A stretch of DNA of 64,000 bases from Paenibacillus planticolens (GCF_013141725.1 NZ_WHNZ01000086.1:1-64000), one strand, 5' to 3'. Positions 24,523 to 32,865 are shown, counted from the stretch's first letter. The notes: a model not told the origin generated them from the letters alone. Translations and numbers: made by a program.

Positions 24523-26489
24523 TGCCAAACAAACTTACGAGAGATAGAGCCGAACAACGTGTCATGGAAGATTTGGTGAATGCGCTGCTGGCGGAACAGT
24601 TTCTCGACGATCATGCGTCTGTAGAACGCCTATCCAAAGGGGAATGGGACGCGATTATCACGCAGGATGCGCAGATGAAGGCGGTTCAGGAGCAGTTTGG
24701 CGCCGGAGCGGATCTGGCAACGCATGTGTATCGATGGCACCTGGAGGATGCCGTCATTGTGTTTCCCGTGCGGGCGTCCATCGCACAGCCTTATTGGTTT
24801 GAAATTTCTTATGGATTGTGCAAAGCAAGCCTCCATGCCGGCAAGGCTGCACTGCTGTCCAAACCCAGCCCTTTGGAGCTGATGGGGCATGTCGTTATGC
24901 TGTATATGAACGATCCGGTGGCGGTTGATCCGTACGGTGCGGTAAAGTTCCTGCATATGATCGAGCAAACGCTGCTGCAAACATCATTCTCGCTTGAAAA
25001 TGAACAGCCGGCTGCGCACATTCTCGGGCTGCCGCAGCGTGCATCCCTTTTGGCAGCCGAACGAAAAGCAGGCTACCGCGACAGGCCGTTCCACCCGGTG
25101 TCGAAGGTGAAGCAAGGCTGGGCCTATGACGAGTGCAGCAGCTATACGGCGGAGTTCGGCCGTCGGATCAAGCTGAATTGGATGGCGGTGAAGCAAGATT
25201 ATGTCGTATCCGGGCTTGAGGAAGGGAAAGAATTGTTTCCTGTCGACCTGCTGCTCTCGGATGAAGAGCGGAGCCAGATCAGCAATGAACTGAACAGACG
25301 CGGTCTGGGTGAAGGGGCTTATACGGCTATTCCTGTGCATCCGTGGCAGATGTCGGCCATTTTGCCCGAGCAGATCAAAAGGGAGCTTGAAGAAGGGATT
25401 TGCATTCCGTTGGAGACAGAGACGGGAACATTTTACGCTACGTCATCCGTCCGCTCGTTAATGCCCGAAAACGAGAGCCCTTACCATGTCAAACTGCCGT
25501 TAGGCATTTACTCGTTAGGCGGGCTGCGCTATTTGTCGGCGATCAAGCTGATGAACGGTCAGCAGGCGGAATGGTTGATGAGGCAAGCTGTGGAGCGGGA
25601 TGCGGTGCTGAAGACGAAGCTGTTTCTATGCGATGAAACGAAATGGTGGGCGTATTTACCGGAGGATCGCGATTTGTTTGCCGACTATCCCCGGCATCTG
25701 TCAGCGCTGGTTCGGGAATATCCCGCCGAACTCGTGCAGGATGCCGACATTCGGCTGCTGCCGATGTCTGCGTTATCGGTTTACGCTTCAGCGGAAAACG
25801 GCCATGTTCTCGATGAGTGGCTAAAGCTGATGGGATCGGATCGAAGCGAACCAGCCGCAGTAGTGCGGTTATTTCATGAAGTTCTGGTGTCCTACTTCGA
25901 GATCTGTTTCCGCTTATTCCGACTCGGCATGATGCCGGAAGTGCACGGTCAAAACTGCGTGTTGGTTTGGAAACATGGCAAAATCGAAGGGCTGCTGCTC
26001 CGCGATCACGATGCGCTGCGTGTGCATGTGCCGTGGTTAAAAGCAAACGGTCTGGAGGACCCTGCTTATACGCTGCGCGCTGGCTACCCGAATTCTCTGT
26101 ATCACGAACATCCGCAGAAGCTGTTGAGCTTTTTCCAGATGCTCGGCATTCAAGTAAACATTTACGCGATTCTGCGCAGCGTTTCCCAGTATTACGGATT
26201 GAGCGAGGAATCCTTGTGGGAAGAGCTGCAAACTTGCTTGGAGGAAGCCATACAGAAAGCAGAATTGCCGGATGAGGTTGCAAACGTCTTGCAGGAGGCT
26301 CTGTTCGTTAAAGCCGTATGGCCGTGGAAGCAGGTTGTGCGTCCGCTTCTTAAGAAGCAGACGATGCGCGTACCGGGCAGCATGCCTTATGGGCAAGGTG
26401 AAGTGGCGAATCCATTTCACATATTAAATGATTTTAAGAATAGGAGAGATCGCTTATGTTTCGTATTCAACCAAGAGTACAAGGTGTAA
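24522..26489 (+). CDS. NIS siderophore synthetase (IucA/IucC family), sbnF position
   Basis: 655 residues; TAATG overlap with the previous gene and AAGGAGG ribosome site. Motifs: DRPFHPVSKVKQGW (GHP motif variant with Arg-Pro in place of Gly-His), AIPVHPWQM, FYATSSVRSLMPE, YHVKLPLGIYSLGGLRYLSAIKL, PEVHGQNCVLVW and LLRDHDALRVH. Longer than the usual ~600 residues, with an extended C-terminus. Its 3' end overlaps the RraA-like gene by 34 bp. The divergent first motif makes its substrate class hard to predict. Confidence 0.88.
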   Translation: MPNKLTRDRAEQRVMEDLVNALLAEQFLDDHASVERLSKGEWDAIITQDAQMKAVQEQFGAGADLATHVYRWHLEDAVIVFPVRASIAQPYWFEISYGLCKASLHAGKAALLSKPSPLELMGHVVMLYMNDPVAVDPYGAVKFLHMIEQTLLQTSFSLENEQPAAHILGLPQRASLLAAERKAGYRDRPFHPVSKVKQGWAYDECSSYTAEFGRRIKLNWMAVKQDYVVSGLEEGKELFPVDLLLSDEERSQISNELNRRGLGEGAYTAIPVHPWQMSAILPEQIKRELEEGICIPLETETGTFYATSSVRSLMPENESPYHVKLPLGIYSLGGLRYLSAIKLMNGQQAEWLMRQAVERDAVLKTKLFLCDETKWWAYLPEDRDLFADYPRHLSALVREYPAELVQDADIRLLPMSALSVYASAENGHVLDEWLKLMGSDRSEPAAVVRLFHEVLVSYFEICFRLFRLGMMPEVHGQNCVLVWKHGKIEGLLLRDHDALRVHVPWLKANGLEDPAYTLRAGYPNSLYHEHPQKLLSFFQMLGIQVNIYAILRSVSQYYGLSEESLWEELQTCLEEAIQKAELPDEVANVLQEALFVKAVWPWKQVVRPLLKKQTMRVPGSMPYGQGEVANPFHILNDFKNRRDRLCFVFNQEYKV

Positions 26490-27094
26490 CGCCTGAGCTG
26501 CTGGAGCTGTACCGGGAGATAAGTCCCTCCACCATCGGCCACTTGACGGATTTCGGGTTCCTGCACGGCGCACAGCCGCTATTCCGGCCGATTAGGCTGC
26601 TGGGAAATGCCGTTACGGTGCGCACTCCCCATATTGACTCTAGCGCGATTACAAAGGCGATGGAGCTGGTGCAGCCCGGGGATGTGCTCGTCATTGACAT
26701 GTCCGGCGACGAGCAGCGGGCCTGCTGGGGGGAATTCAGAACCTATGCGGCGATAGCCCAGAAGGTTGCCGGTGTGATTGTTTCCGGCTGCGCTGCGGAC
26801 GTTCGGGCGATTACAGGGCACGGCTTTCCCGTCTATTCCAAGGGAATCAGCGCGCTTACTACGCGGACGCTGAAGCTTGAAGGCGAGGTTAACACGCCGG
26901 TTAGCGTATTTGGGGTCAGCGTCCAGCCCGGTGATTTAATCGTGGGGGACGACGACGGTGTTTTCGTTATTAGTCCGGGTGAAGCGGCAGAAATCGGTAT
27001 CAAAGCTTTGGAAAAGCAGCGGAAAGAAGAGCAGAGAAGACAAGATTACGGTTATGTGCTGTCGTCGCATGTACTGCCGTCACAGATAAATTAA
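26456..27094 (+). CDS. RraA-fold aldolase-like protein in the siderophore operon
   Basis: 212 residues; ATG 26456 inside the previous gene behind AGGAGAG. The RraA/HMG-CHA-aldolase fold is shown by SPSTIGHLTDFGFLHG, GDVLVIDMSGDEQRACWGE, and VQPGDLIVGDDDGVFVIS. Family aldolases use an Arg-Asp pair in a GxxRD element; here it reads G111-C-A-A-D115, so Asp is kept and Arg is replaced by Ala. It sits where sbnG, a citrate-forming aldolase-fold enzyme, sits in staphyloferrin B clusters. A role in making a citrate-like precursor is possible, but the missing Arg leaves the chemistry open. Confidence 0.8.
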   Translation: MFRIQPRVQGVTPELLELYREISPSTIGHLTDFGFLHGAQPLFRPIRLLGNAVTVRTPHIDSSAITKAMELVQPGDVLVIDMSGDEQRACWGEFRTYAAIAQKVAGVIVSGCAADVRAITGHGFPVYSKGISALTTRTLKLEGEVNTPVSVFGVSVQPGDLIVGDDDGVFVISPGEAAEIGIKALEKQRKEEQRRQDYGYVLSSHVLPSQIN

Positions 27095-27112
27095 GTACCC
27101 GAGGTGATTCAA

Positions 27113-28447
27113 GTGAAAAAGCCAAAGAAACAGCTGCATTTGAACCTATTTATTTTGAGCACGGGCCATCATGAAGCCTCATGGCGGCATCCGGACGCAC
27201 AGCCGCAGCTTGCGACAAGTCTGAGCTATTACCAACAGCTGGCCCAAACGGCCGAACGCGGCAAAATGGACGCTATTTTTTTGGCGGAAAAATATCGGTT
27301 AACCCCATTAATTAAATATCGGGTCATTCCCCAACTGGAAGCTTTTACGCTGTTGTCCGCCATTGCGGCTGTGACCGAACGCATCGGTCTGACGGCTACG
27401 GCATCAACCACATATAACGAGCCGTACCACATAGCGAGAAAATTCGCTTCGCTGGATCACATTAGCGGCGGCCGTGCGGGATGGAACATTGTGACTTCCA
27501 CGGGGGATGCGACGGCGCAAAATTTTGGCCGGGAGCACCATTTGGACCATACTGTCCGCTATGCGCGAGGGAAGGAGTTTGTGGAGGTTGTTAAGCGCTT
27601 GTGGGCAGGATGGTCCGAAAGCTCGCTGCTCATCGATAAGCAGTCAGGCCTTTATGCCGATATCGGCCAGATCCAGGGAGCAGAATTTAACGGTGAGTTC
27701 TTCTCTGTCAAAGGGGCCTTGAATATCCCTCGTTCGCCGCAGACGCATCCCGTCTTAGTGCAGGCCGGATCATCCGAGGATGGCAAGCAGTTCGCTGCAG
27801 AGCTGGCGGAAGTCATATTTACGGCACAAAACACAATGGAGGACGCCGCTCTGTTTTATGCCGATGTAAAAAGCAGACTGCGAACGTTCGGCCGTTCCGA
27901 GGAGCAATTGAAGATTTTGCCGGGCTTTATCCCATTCGTGGGCGATACCGAGGCGGAAGCCAAGGATAAAGAGAGGGAGCTTAATGAGCTGGCGGTTTCG
28001 GAGTATGGCATTAAGAGCCTCTCGGATTTGCTCCGAGTCAATATGTTCAACTACCCGCTTGACGGACCCGTACCGCTGGATGATCTTCCTTCCGTTGACG
28101 AAATTCAAGGGCAAAAAGCGCGTTTCCAGCTGTACGTTGACTTGGCGCGCCGGGAAAACCTGACGATCAGAGAGCTGATTATTCGGACTGCAGGCGGCAG
28201 AGGTCATTTCACATTTGCCGGCACTGCCGTGCAGATGGCGGACGAGATGCAGCGCTGGCTGGAGAACGGGGCGGCTGACGGCTTTAATTTGATGCCTGCG
28301 CTGTTGCCGTGTGGCTTGGATGATTTTGTGAATAAAGTTGTTCCCGAGCTTCAGAATAGGGGCATTTATCGGACGGAATACACGGGGGCGACATTGCGAG
28401 AGCATTTGGGATTAACGCTTGATGACACGTTTGCGGTACGCAGTTAG
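27113..28447 (+). CDS. FMN-dependent monooxygenase of the NtaA/SnaA/DszA (LLM) family
   Basis: 444 residues; GTG 27113 behind GAGGTGA. TIM-barrel luciferase-like flavoenzyme needing reduced FMN from a separate reductase. Typical segments: HHEASWRHPDAQPQ, AEKYRLTP, HISGGRAGWNIVTS, NFGREHHLDHTVRY, and HPVLVQAGSSEDGKQFAAELAEVIFT. Relatives oxidise aminopolycarboxylates (NTA, EDTA), sulfones or streptogramins. Last gene of the operon, so it may hydroxylate a siderophore intermediate or break down the chelate; the sequence does not choose. No partner flavin reductase gene is in the window. Confidence 0.85.
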   Translation: MKKPKKQLHLNLFILSTGHHEASWRHPDAQPQLATSLSYYQQLAQTAERGKMDAIFLAEKYRLTPLIKYRVIPQLEAFTLLSAIAAVTERIGLTATASTTYNEPYHIARKFASLDHISGGRAGWNIVTSTGDATAQNFGREHHLDHTVRYARGKEFVEVVKRLWAGWSESSLLIDKQSGLYADIGQIQGAEFNGEFFSVKGALNIPRSPQTHPVLVQAGSSEDGKQFAAELAEVIFTAQNTMEDAALFYADVKSRLRTFGRSEEQLKILPGFIPFVGDTEAEAKDKERELNELAVSEYGIKSLSDLLRVNMFNYPLDGPVPLDDLPSVDEIQGQKARFQLYVDLARRENLTIRELIIRTAGGRGHFTFAGTAVQMADEMQRWLENGAADGFNLMPALLPCGLDDFVNKVVPELQNRGIYRTEYTGATLREHLGLTLDDTFAVRS

Positions 28448-28525
28448 ACGGTTTTGAGCGTATGGTTGTCAGAATCGTACAAAAAAGCTGTCGCAAATGT
28501 CCATTTTCATCGCGAAGCACTTCCG

Positions 28526-28550
28526 TATAATAAGAATGAGAATCAATATC
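28526..28550 (+). promoter_or_regulatory. -10 element with adjoining Fur box (uptake operon)
   Basis: TATAAT (28526-28531) is followed directly by AAGAATGAGAATCAATATC (28532-28550), a 15-of-19 match to the Fur consensus, 36 bp before the binding-protein start. The -35 is weak. Confidence 0.75.
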
Positions 28551-28585
28551 ATTAACTGAATATAAATTTAGGGGGATTAACAGAA

Positions 28586-29569
28586 ATGGTACGGCAAAAA
28601 AAAGCAACACTGCTGCTCGCTGCAATACTGACGATGGCAGCCATCTTCACCGGATGTCAGCCTAAGCAGGAAGCGGCTCCGGCAGCAGCGTCAACGCAAG
28701 CGCCGGCACAGGCGACTGCGGACGCGAATAGCGTGAGAGTTATCAAGCATGCAATGGGCACGACTGAAATCAAAGGGACGCCTAAGAAAGTTGTTACTTT
28801 GTTTCAAGGGGCGACGGATGCCGCTCTGGCTTTAGGCGTGAAGCCGGTAGGAGCGGTTGAGGCTTGGATCGAGCAGCCTTGGTACAACTATATAAAGGAC
28901 AAAATGAATGGCGTTACGAACCTTGGATCGGAAAACCAGCCGAACTTGGAGAAACTGGTTGCTCTTCAGCCGGATTTGATTATCGGGAGCAAGTTCCGTG
29001 ATGAGAAAATCTATGCTCAATTGTCGGCTATCGCACCTACAGTCATGACGGAAGATATATATTTCTGGAAGGATTCTTTGAAGGTGACAGCAGAAGCAAC
29101 GAATATGAAAGATGCTGAGAGCAAATTTTTGGCGGATTGGAACAAGAAGGTAACGGATTTCAAAGCGAAAATGGGGGATAAATCGAAACTGGAAGTGGGT
29201 ATCGTTGACTTCCGTGTGGATCATGCCCGCATTGTGTACACAGGGTTCTCGGCATCTGTTCTAGAGGAGCTCGGTATCACGCGTCCAGCCAACCAGAGGG
29301 GCAAAGATTGGGGAATTCAGCTTCAATCCAAAGAAAATATTACGCAGATGGATGCTGATATTATTTTTGACCAGACGGCGAATCGAACAGACGGCCGCTT
29401 GGAATTGAGGAAAGCGTGGAGCGACTCTCCGTTGTGGAAAAACTTGAGAGCCGTGAAAGCCGGTAAAGTCTTCGAGGTTAATGCGGCGACATGGAATAAC
29501 GGTTCCGGTCCGCTTGCGGCAGTCCTAATGATCGATGATTTGTATGGCTTCTACGGTTTAACGAAATAG
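28586..29569 (+). CDS. siderophore-binding lipoprotein of an ABC importer
   Basis: 327 residues; ATG behind GGGGG. The signal peptide ends in the lipobox FTGC with Cys24 as the lipidation site, then a flexible Ala/Pro/Thr linker. The rest is a Fe-siderophore-type binding fold (class III): GTPKKVVTLFQGATDAALALGVKPVG, LQPDLIIGSKF, and a C-terminal KNLRAVKAGKVFEVNAATW. Such proteins deliver ferric siderophore to FecCD permeases, here encoded directly downstream. Citrate-type ligands are plausible from context. Confidence 0.9.
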   Translation: MVRQKKATLLLAAILTMAAIFTGCQPKQEAAPAAASTQAPAQATADANSVRVIKHAMGTTEIKGTPKKVVTLFQGATDAALALGVKPVGAVEAWIEQPWYNYIKDKMNGVTNLGSENQPNLEKLVALQPDLIIGSKFRDEKIYAQLSAIAPTVMTEDIYFWKDSLKVTAEATNMKDAESKFLADWNKKVTDFKAKMGDKSKLEVGIVDFRVDHARIVYTGFSASVLEELGITRPANQRGKDWGIQLQSKENITQMDADIIFDQTANRTDGRLELRKAWSDSPLWKNLRAVKAGKVFEVNAATWNNGSGPLAAVLMIDDLYGFYGLTK

Positions 29570-29579
29570 TTGTAAGTTC

Positions 29580-29610
29580 AAGGCTGTTGACCTTCTATGT
29601 CAACGGCCTT
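29580..29610 (+). terminator. intra-operon hairpin (attenuator-like) between binding protein and permeases
   Basis: A 12-bp stem AAGGCTGTTGAC/GTCAACGGCCTT with one G-U pair and a 7-base loop, followed by only a weak T-tract. It would lower permease expression or protect the upstream mRNA, a common arrangement in binding-protein operons. Confidence 0.65.
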
Positions 29611-29649
29611 CCCTTAATTTTAAAGCAAGTAGATCAAAGGAGGATCCCT

Positions 29650-30675
29650 GTGAGACCATTATTGCACCAGACACCCTATAAAGCGCTGGGTTTGGTGTTT
29701 GGCATCGTTATTTTGCTAGTCTCGTTTGCATTAAGTGTTGTGCTTGGTTCGTCGCATACGAGCTTGGCTTCGGTTATCCAGTCGCTGACTCATTATGATG
29801 TCAATTCGAACGAGCAAGTGATTATCCGAACGACCCGGCTTCCGCGAGCGTTGTTTGCTGCGCTGGTAGGAGGCAACTTAGCCGTAGCAGGGGCGCTTAT
29901 GCAGGCGCTGACACGGAATCCGCTAGCTTCTCCGAGCATTTTTGGCATTAATGCGGGCGCTATTTCTTGTGTCGTCATCGCGATTACGTTTCTCCCTCTT
30001 ACGTCTATCACCCAATTGATATGGGTGGCCTTTGCGGGGGCAGGCATTGCTGCGTTTGCCGTCTATTTCCTCGGTTCCTTGGGAAGAGAGGGATTGACGC
30101 CTGTTAAAATTGTTCTGGCCGGTTCTGCTATGACGGCACTGTTCAGTTCGTTCACGCAAGGCATGCTCGTCGTTCGCGAGGCCACCTTGCAGAATGTGAT
30201 GTTCTGGCTGGCCGGATCGGTCGCGGGCAAAAACGTGGATACGTTGATCCCCGTGCTGCCCTACATGCTCGCTGCCGGGGTCGCAGCCCTGGTGCTGGCG
30301 CATCCCGTGAACATTCTTTCTTCTGGCGATGATGTCGCCAGAGGCTTGGGACAGAAGCTTGGGTTGGTGAAAGTTTCCGTTGCGATCACAGTGATTCTTC
30401 TAGCGGGAAGCTCCGTAGCCGTAGCTGGGTCGATCGGGTTCGTCGGTCTCGTCATTCCGCATATCACGCGATCTATTGTCGGCATCGATTATCGTTGGGT
30501 GATTCCTTATTGCGCTGTATTGGGGGCTGTTTTGCTGCTATTGGCCGATCTTGCAGCCCGGTTCGTCATCATGCCCGGCGAGCTGCCGATCGGTATTATG
30601 ACCGCTATGATCGGTGTGCCTTTTTTCATCTATACGGCGAGAAAAGGGCTGGGCTCGAATGGAGGGAAGCCATGA
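29650..30675 (+). CDS. FecCD-family iron-siderophore ABC permease 1
   Basis: 341 residues; GTG 29650 directly behind AAAGGAGG. Polytopic permease with about ten membrane helices. Family marks: RTTRLPRALFAALVGGNLAVAGALMQALTRNPLASPSIFGINAGA near the N-terminus and VAVAGSIGFVGLVIPHITRSIVGIDYRW near the C-terminus (ATPase-coupling region) in outline. Forms a heterodimeric channel with the next gene, which it overlaps by ATGA. Confidence 0.92.
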   Translation: MRPLLHQTPYKALGLVFGIVILLVSFALSVVLGSSHTSLASVIQSLTHYDVNSNEQVIIRTTRLPRALFAALVGGNLAVAGALMQALTRNPLASPSIFGINAGAISCVVIAITFLPLTSITQLIWVAFAGAGIAAFAVYFLGSLGREGLTPVKIVLAGSAMTALFSSFTQGMLVVREATLQNVMFWLAGSVAGKNVDTLIPVLPYMLAAGVAALVLAHPVNILSSGDDVARGLGQKLGLVKVSVAITVILLAGSSVAVAGSIGFVGLVIPHITRSIVGIDYRWVIPYCAVLGAVLLLLADLAARFVIMPGELPIGIMTAMIGVPFFIYTARKGLGSNGGKP

Positions 30676-31712
30676 GGCGGTTAATCGCATTTCGAAGCAA
30701 GGCCGACCGTTATTCTTTTCTTATTCATGGGAGGACGCTTCTCGTTATTTCCGGTTTGACGCTGCTTACCGTCCTAATATTTTTTGTCAGCACGGGGCTT
30801 GGCACCAATTTCACTTCACCACAGGATGTGTTGAAAACGATCTTTGGACAAGGTACCCCGCAGCAAGAGCTGGTGATCGGAACGCTAAGGCTCCCTCGGA
30901 TTATTGTGGCAATCCTCGTGGGAGCTTCGCTAGGTGTTGCAGGATCGATTCTTCAAGGGATGATCCGCAATCCGCTAGCCTCGCCTGATATTATTGGCGT
31001 TACCGGAGGAGGGACCTTGGCGGCCGTTACGTTCATTACTTATTTTGCGGGCACTGTCAGCATTCATTGGATGCCGCTGGCTGCTTTCGTGGGGGCTGCC
31101 CTGGTGTCCCTTATCATTTATTTATTGGCATGGCATAAAGGGGTTACGCCAACGAGACTTGTCCTGATCGGGATCGGGATTTCGGCGGCGACCAGTTCAT
31201 TAACCATGTTAATGATTGTGCTCAGCCCTATGAATTCCGCGAGCAAAGCCTATACATGGTTGACCGGGAGCGTCTACGGCGCTTCTTGGGACAACGTGTA
31301 TACGTTGCTGCCTTGGGTCGTTGTGTTTATTCCGCTGGCGATTTATTTCGCCAGACAAATTAACGTGCAGGAGCTGGGGGATGATCTGGCCACAGGGTTG
31401 GGAGCCAAAGTTCAGCTTCACCGCCTCATGCTGCTGTTCATTAGCGTGGCGCTGGCCGGTTCTGCGGTGGCTGTTGCGGGAGCGGTTGGCTTCGTCGGAT
31501 TAATTTCCCCGCATATCGCCAGAAAGTTGGTCCCTCCCGCTTATGGGGGACTCATTCCGGTGTCGGCGCTGATCGGCAGCCTCTTGGTCTTGATTTCCGA
31601 TACGGTGGCGAGGACGGCTTTTCCTCCGCTGGACATCCCGGCGGGAGTGTTTACGGCAGGGGTTGGTGCTCCGTTTTTTATTTTTTTGCTATATCGGAAT
31701 CGGAATCGATGA
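30672..31712 (+). CDS. FecCD-family iron-siderophore ABC permease 2
   Basis: 346 residues; ATGA overlap with permease 1 and GGAGGG ribosome site. Same family: GTLRLPRIIVAILVGASLGVAGSILQGMIRNPLASPDIIGVTGG in outline, then AVAVAGAVGFVGLISPHIARKLV. Last gene of the uptake operon; no ABC ATPase gene follows, so the importer must borrow one encoded elsewhere, as with FhuC/YusV-type shared ATPases. Confidence 0.92.
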   Translation: MRRLIAFRSKADRYSFLIHGRTLLVISGLTLLTVLIFFVSTGLGTNFTSPQDVLKTIFGQGTPQQELVIGTLRLPRIIVAILVGASLGVAGSILQGMIRNPLASPDIIGVTGGGTLAAVTFITYFAGTVSIHWMPLAAFVGAALVSLIIYLLAWHKGVTPTRLVLIGIGISAATSSLTMLMIVLSPMNSASKAYTWLTGSVYGASWDNVYTLLPWVVVFIPLAIYFARQINVQELGDDLATGLGAKVQLHRLMLLFISVALAGSAVAVAGAVGFVGLISPHIARKLVPPAYGGLIPVSALIGSLLVLISDTVARTAFPPLDIPAGVFTAGVGAPFFIFLLYRNRNR

Positions 31713-31744
31713 CGGGGAGAGGCGAAGGGGGTGAAGTGGTCCCT

Positions 31745-31940
31745 CTTAGCTCATGAATTAACGGGATTTTCTCCCGGTAATTTGTTTGTTTTCGGACACG
31801 CTGGGTATTTAAGAGGAAAAACTCCCGTTAATTTGATCTAGAAGTTGCATTTTTTGCCAAACCTGCTTGTTTAACGGGAGAAATTCCCGTTAAATGCTGG
31901 GTGGCTACAAATGCGTGGATTTTAACGGTAGTTTTTACCG
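31745..31940 (+). repeat. array of GGGA-A/T-TCCC mini-palindromes (locus 1)
   Basis: Four small inverted repeats about 50-65 bp apart: TTAACGGGATTTTCTCCCGG (near 31757), AGAGGAAAAACTCCCGTTAA (near 31812), TTAACGGGAGAAATTCCCGT (near 31872), and TTAACGGTAGTTTTTACCGT (near 31921). Two are followed by AATTTG. A similar set is at 50495-50695. Non-coding. Confidence 0.75.
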
Positions 31941-31992
31941 TTTTTCGGATGCCACTGTGTTTAGGGACATAGCTTTACTTGGCGATACATGA

Positions 31993-32525
31993 AAGGTAGG
32001 GAATGCGGACGGCGTGAGAGGTCCGAAAAGGCTGTCTCGCGGGCGCTGAGCGGTGAGATAGGGCCGAAAGTCGGCGCGAGAGAGTGAAAAAGGCCGTCTC
32101 AGACGCGGAGAAGGCATGGAACGGCAGTGAGAGGTCCGAAAAGGCTGTCTCGCGGGCGATGAGCGGTGGAATAGGGCCGAAAGTGGGTGCGAGAGATCGA
32201 AAAAGGCCGTCTCAGAGGAGGAGAAGGCGTGGAACAGCAGTAAGAGGTCCGAAAAGGCTGTCTCGCGGGCGATGAACGGTGAGATAGGGCCGAAAGTCGG
32301 CGCGAGAGAGTGAAAAAGGCCGTCTCAGACGCGGAGAAGGCGTGGAACAGTCGTGAGAGATCGAAAAAGGCCGTCTCGCGGGCGATGAGCGGTGGAATAG
32401 GGCCGAAAGTCGTGTCGAGAGATCGAAAAAGGCCGTCTCAGACGCGGAGAAGGCGTGGAACGGCCATGAGAGGTCCGAAAAGGCCGTCTCATGGGCGAAG
32501 AGTGTTGAGAGAGCGAAAACGCGTT
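31993..32525 (+). repeat. 113-bp tandem repeat, about 4.7 copies
   Basis: The element GTCCGAAAAGG(C/T) recurs at 32021, 32134, 32247, 32360 (as ATCGAAAAAGG) and 32473, giving an exact 113-bp period. Each unit has two related halves (about 62 and 51 bp), both carrying GAGAG.TC..AAAAAGGC.GTCTC. 113 is not a multiple of three, so frames across it are not maintained and it is non-coding. Confidence 0.9.
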
Positions 32526-32577
32526 TTTCCACGCTATCACAAAGCAGAGCAAAAAGGGGATGGCTGGTGCCCCCCCG

Positions 32578-32865
32578 TTAGCACGCAGGAGGCTGCACTT
32601 GATGGTCGATCCGGCTGCAATCGATATACATCGGGTAAACGACTTCTCTATTCTGAACGGACAATAGCTCCTCTGAGGCTCCAAAATCCTCAAGTCCCTC
32701 AAACACCTCAATGACCTTCACGGATCTTTCACTGTTTTCATTCCCATGTTGACTCTGATAGGAGAGCATCATCGACTTGTTCTTTATGAGCACATCTACA
32801 AACATGCACAACATGATACCTATAACGAACACACCCAATGCTATGAATCCCAAATCTCGCATCAT
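32578..32865 (-). CDS. small single-pass membrane protein, hypothetical
   Basis: 95 residues. The ATG at 32865 has AGGAGG six bases upstream; the longer frame from 32886 would start ahead of that ribosome site. Residues 5-30 form one membrane helix (GFIALGVFVIGIMLCMFVDVLI), followed by a polar tail. Family not recognised. Its 3' end abuts the 113-bp repeat array, and the last ~20 residues may be shaped by that junction. Confidence 0.55.
   Translation of the reverse strand: MMRDLGFIALGVFVIGIMLCMFVDVLIKNKSMMLSYQSQHGNENSERSVKVIEVFEGLEDFGASEELLSVQNREVVYPMYIDCSRIDHQVQPPAC

Noticed and set aside
25543..26283. A 246-codon antisense frame in the third NIS synthetase
   Set aside because: The sense strand carries all IucA/IucC motifs; the antisense product is Arg/Pro/Ser-rich and has no ribosome site.
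32084..32714. Several long frames on both strands across the 113-bp array (Arg/Ser/Pro-rich products)
   Set aside because: The period is not a multiple of three, so frames shift from copy to copy; products are low-complexity translations of the repeat and lack ribosome sites.
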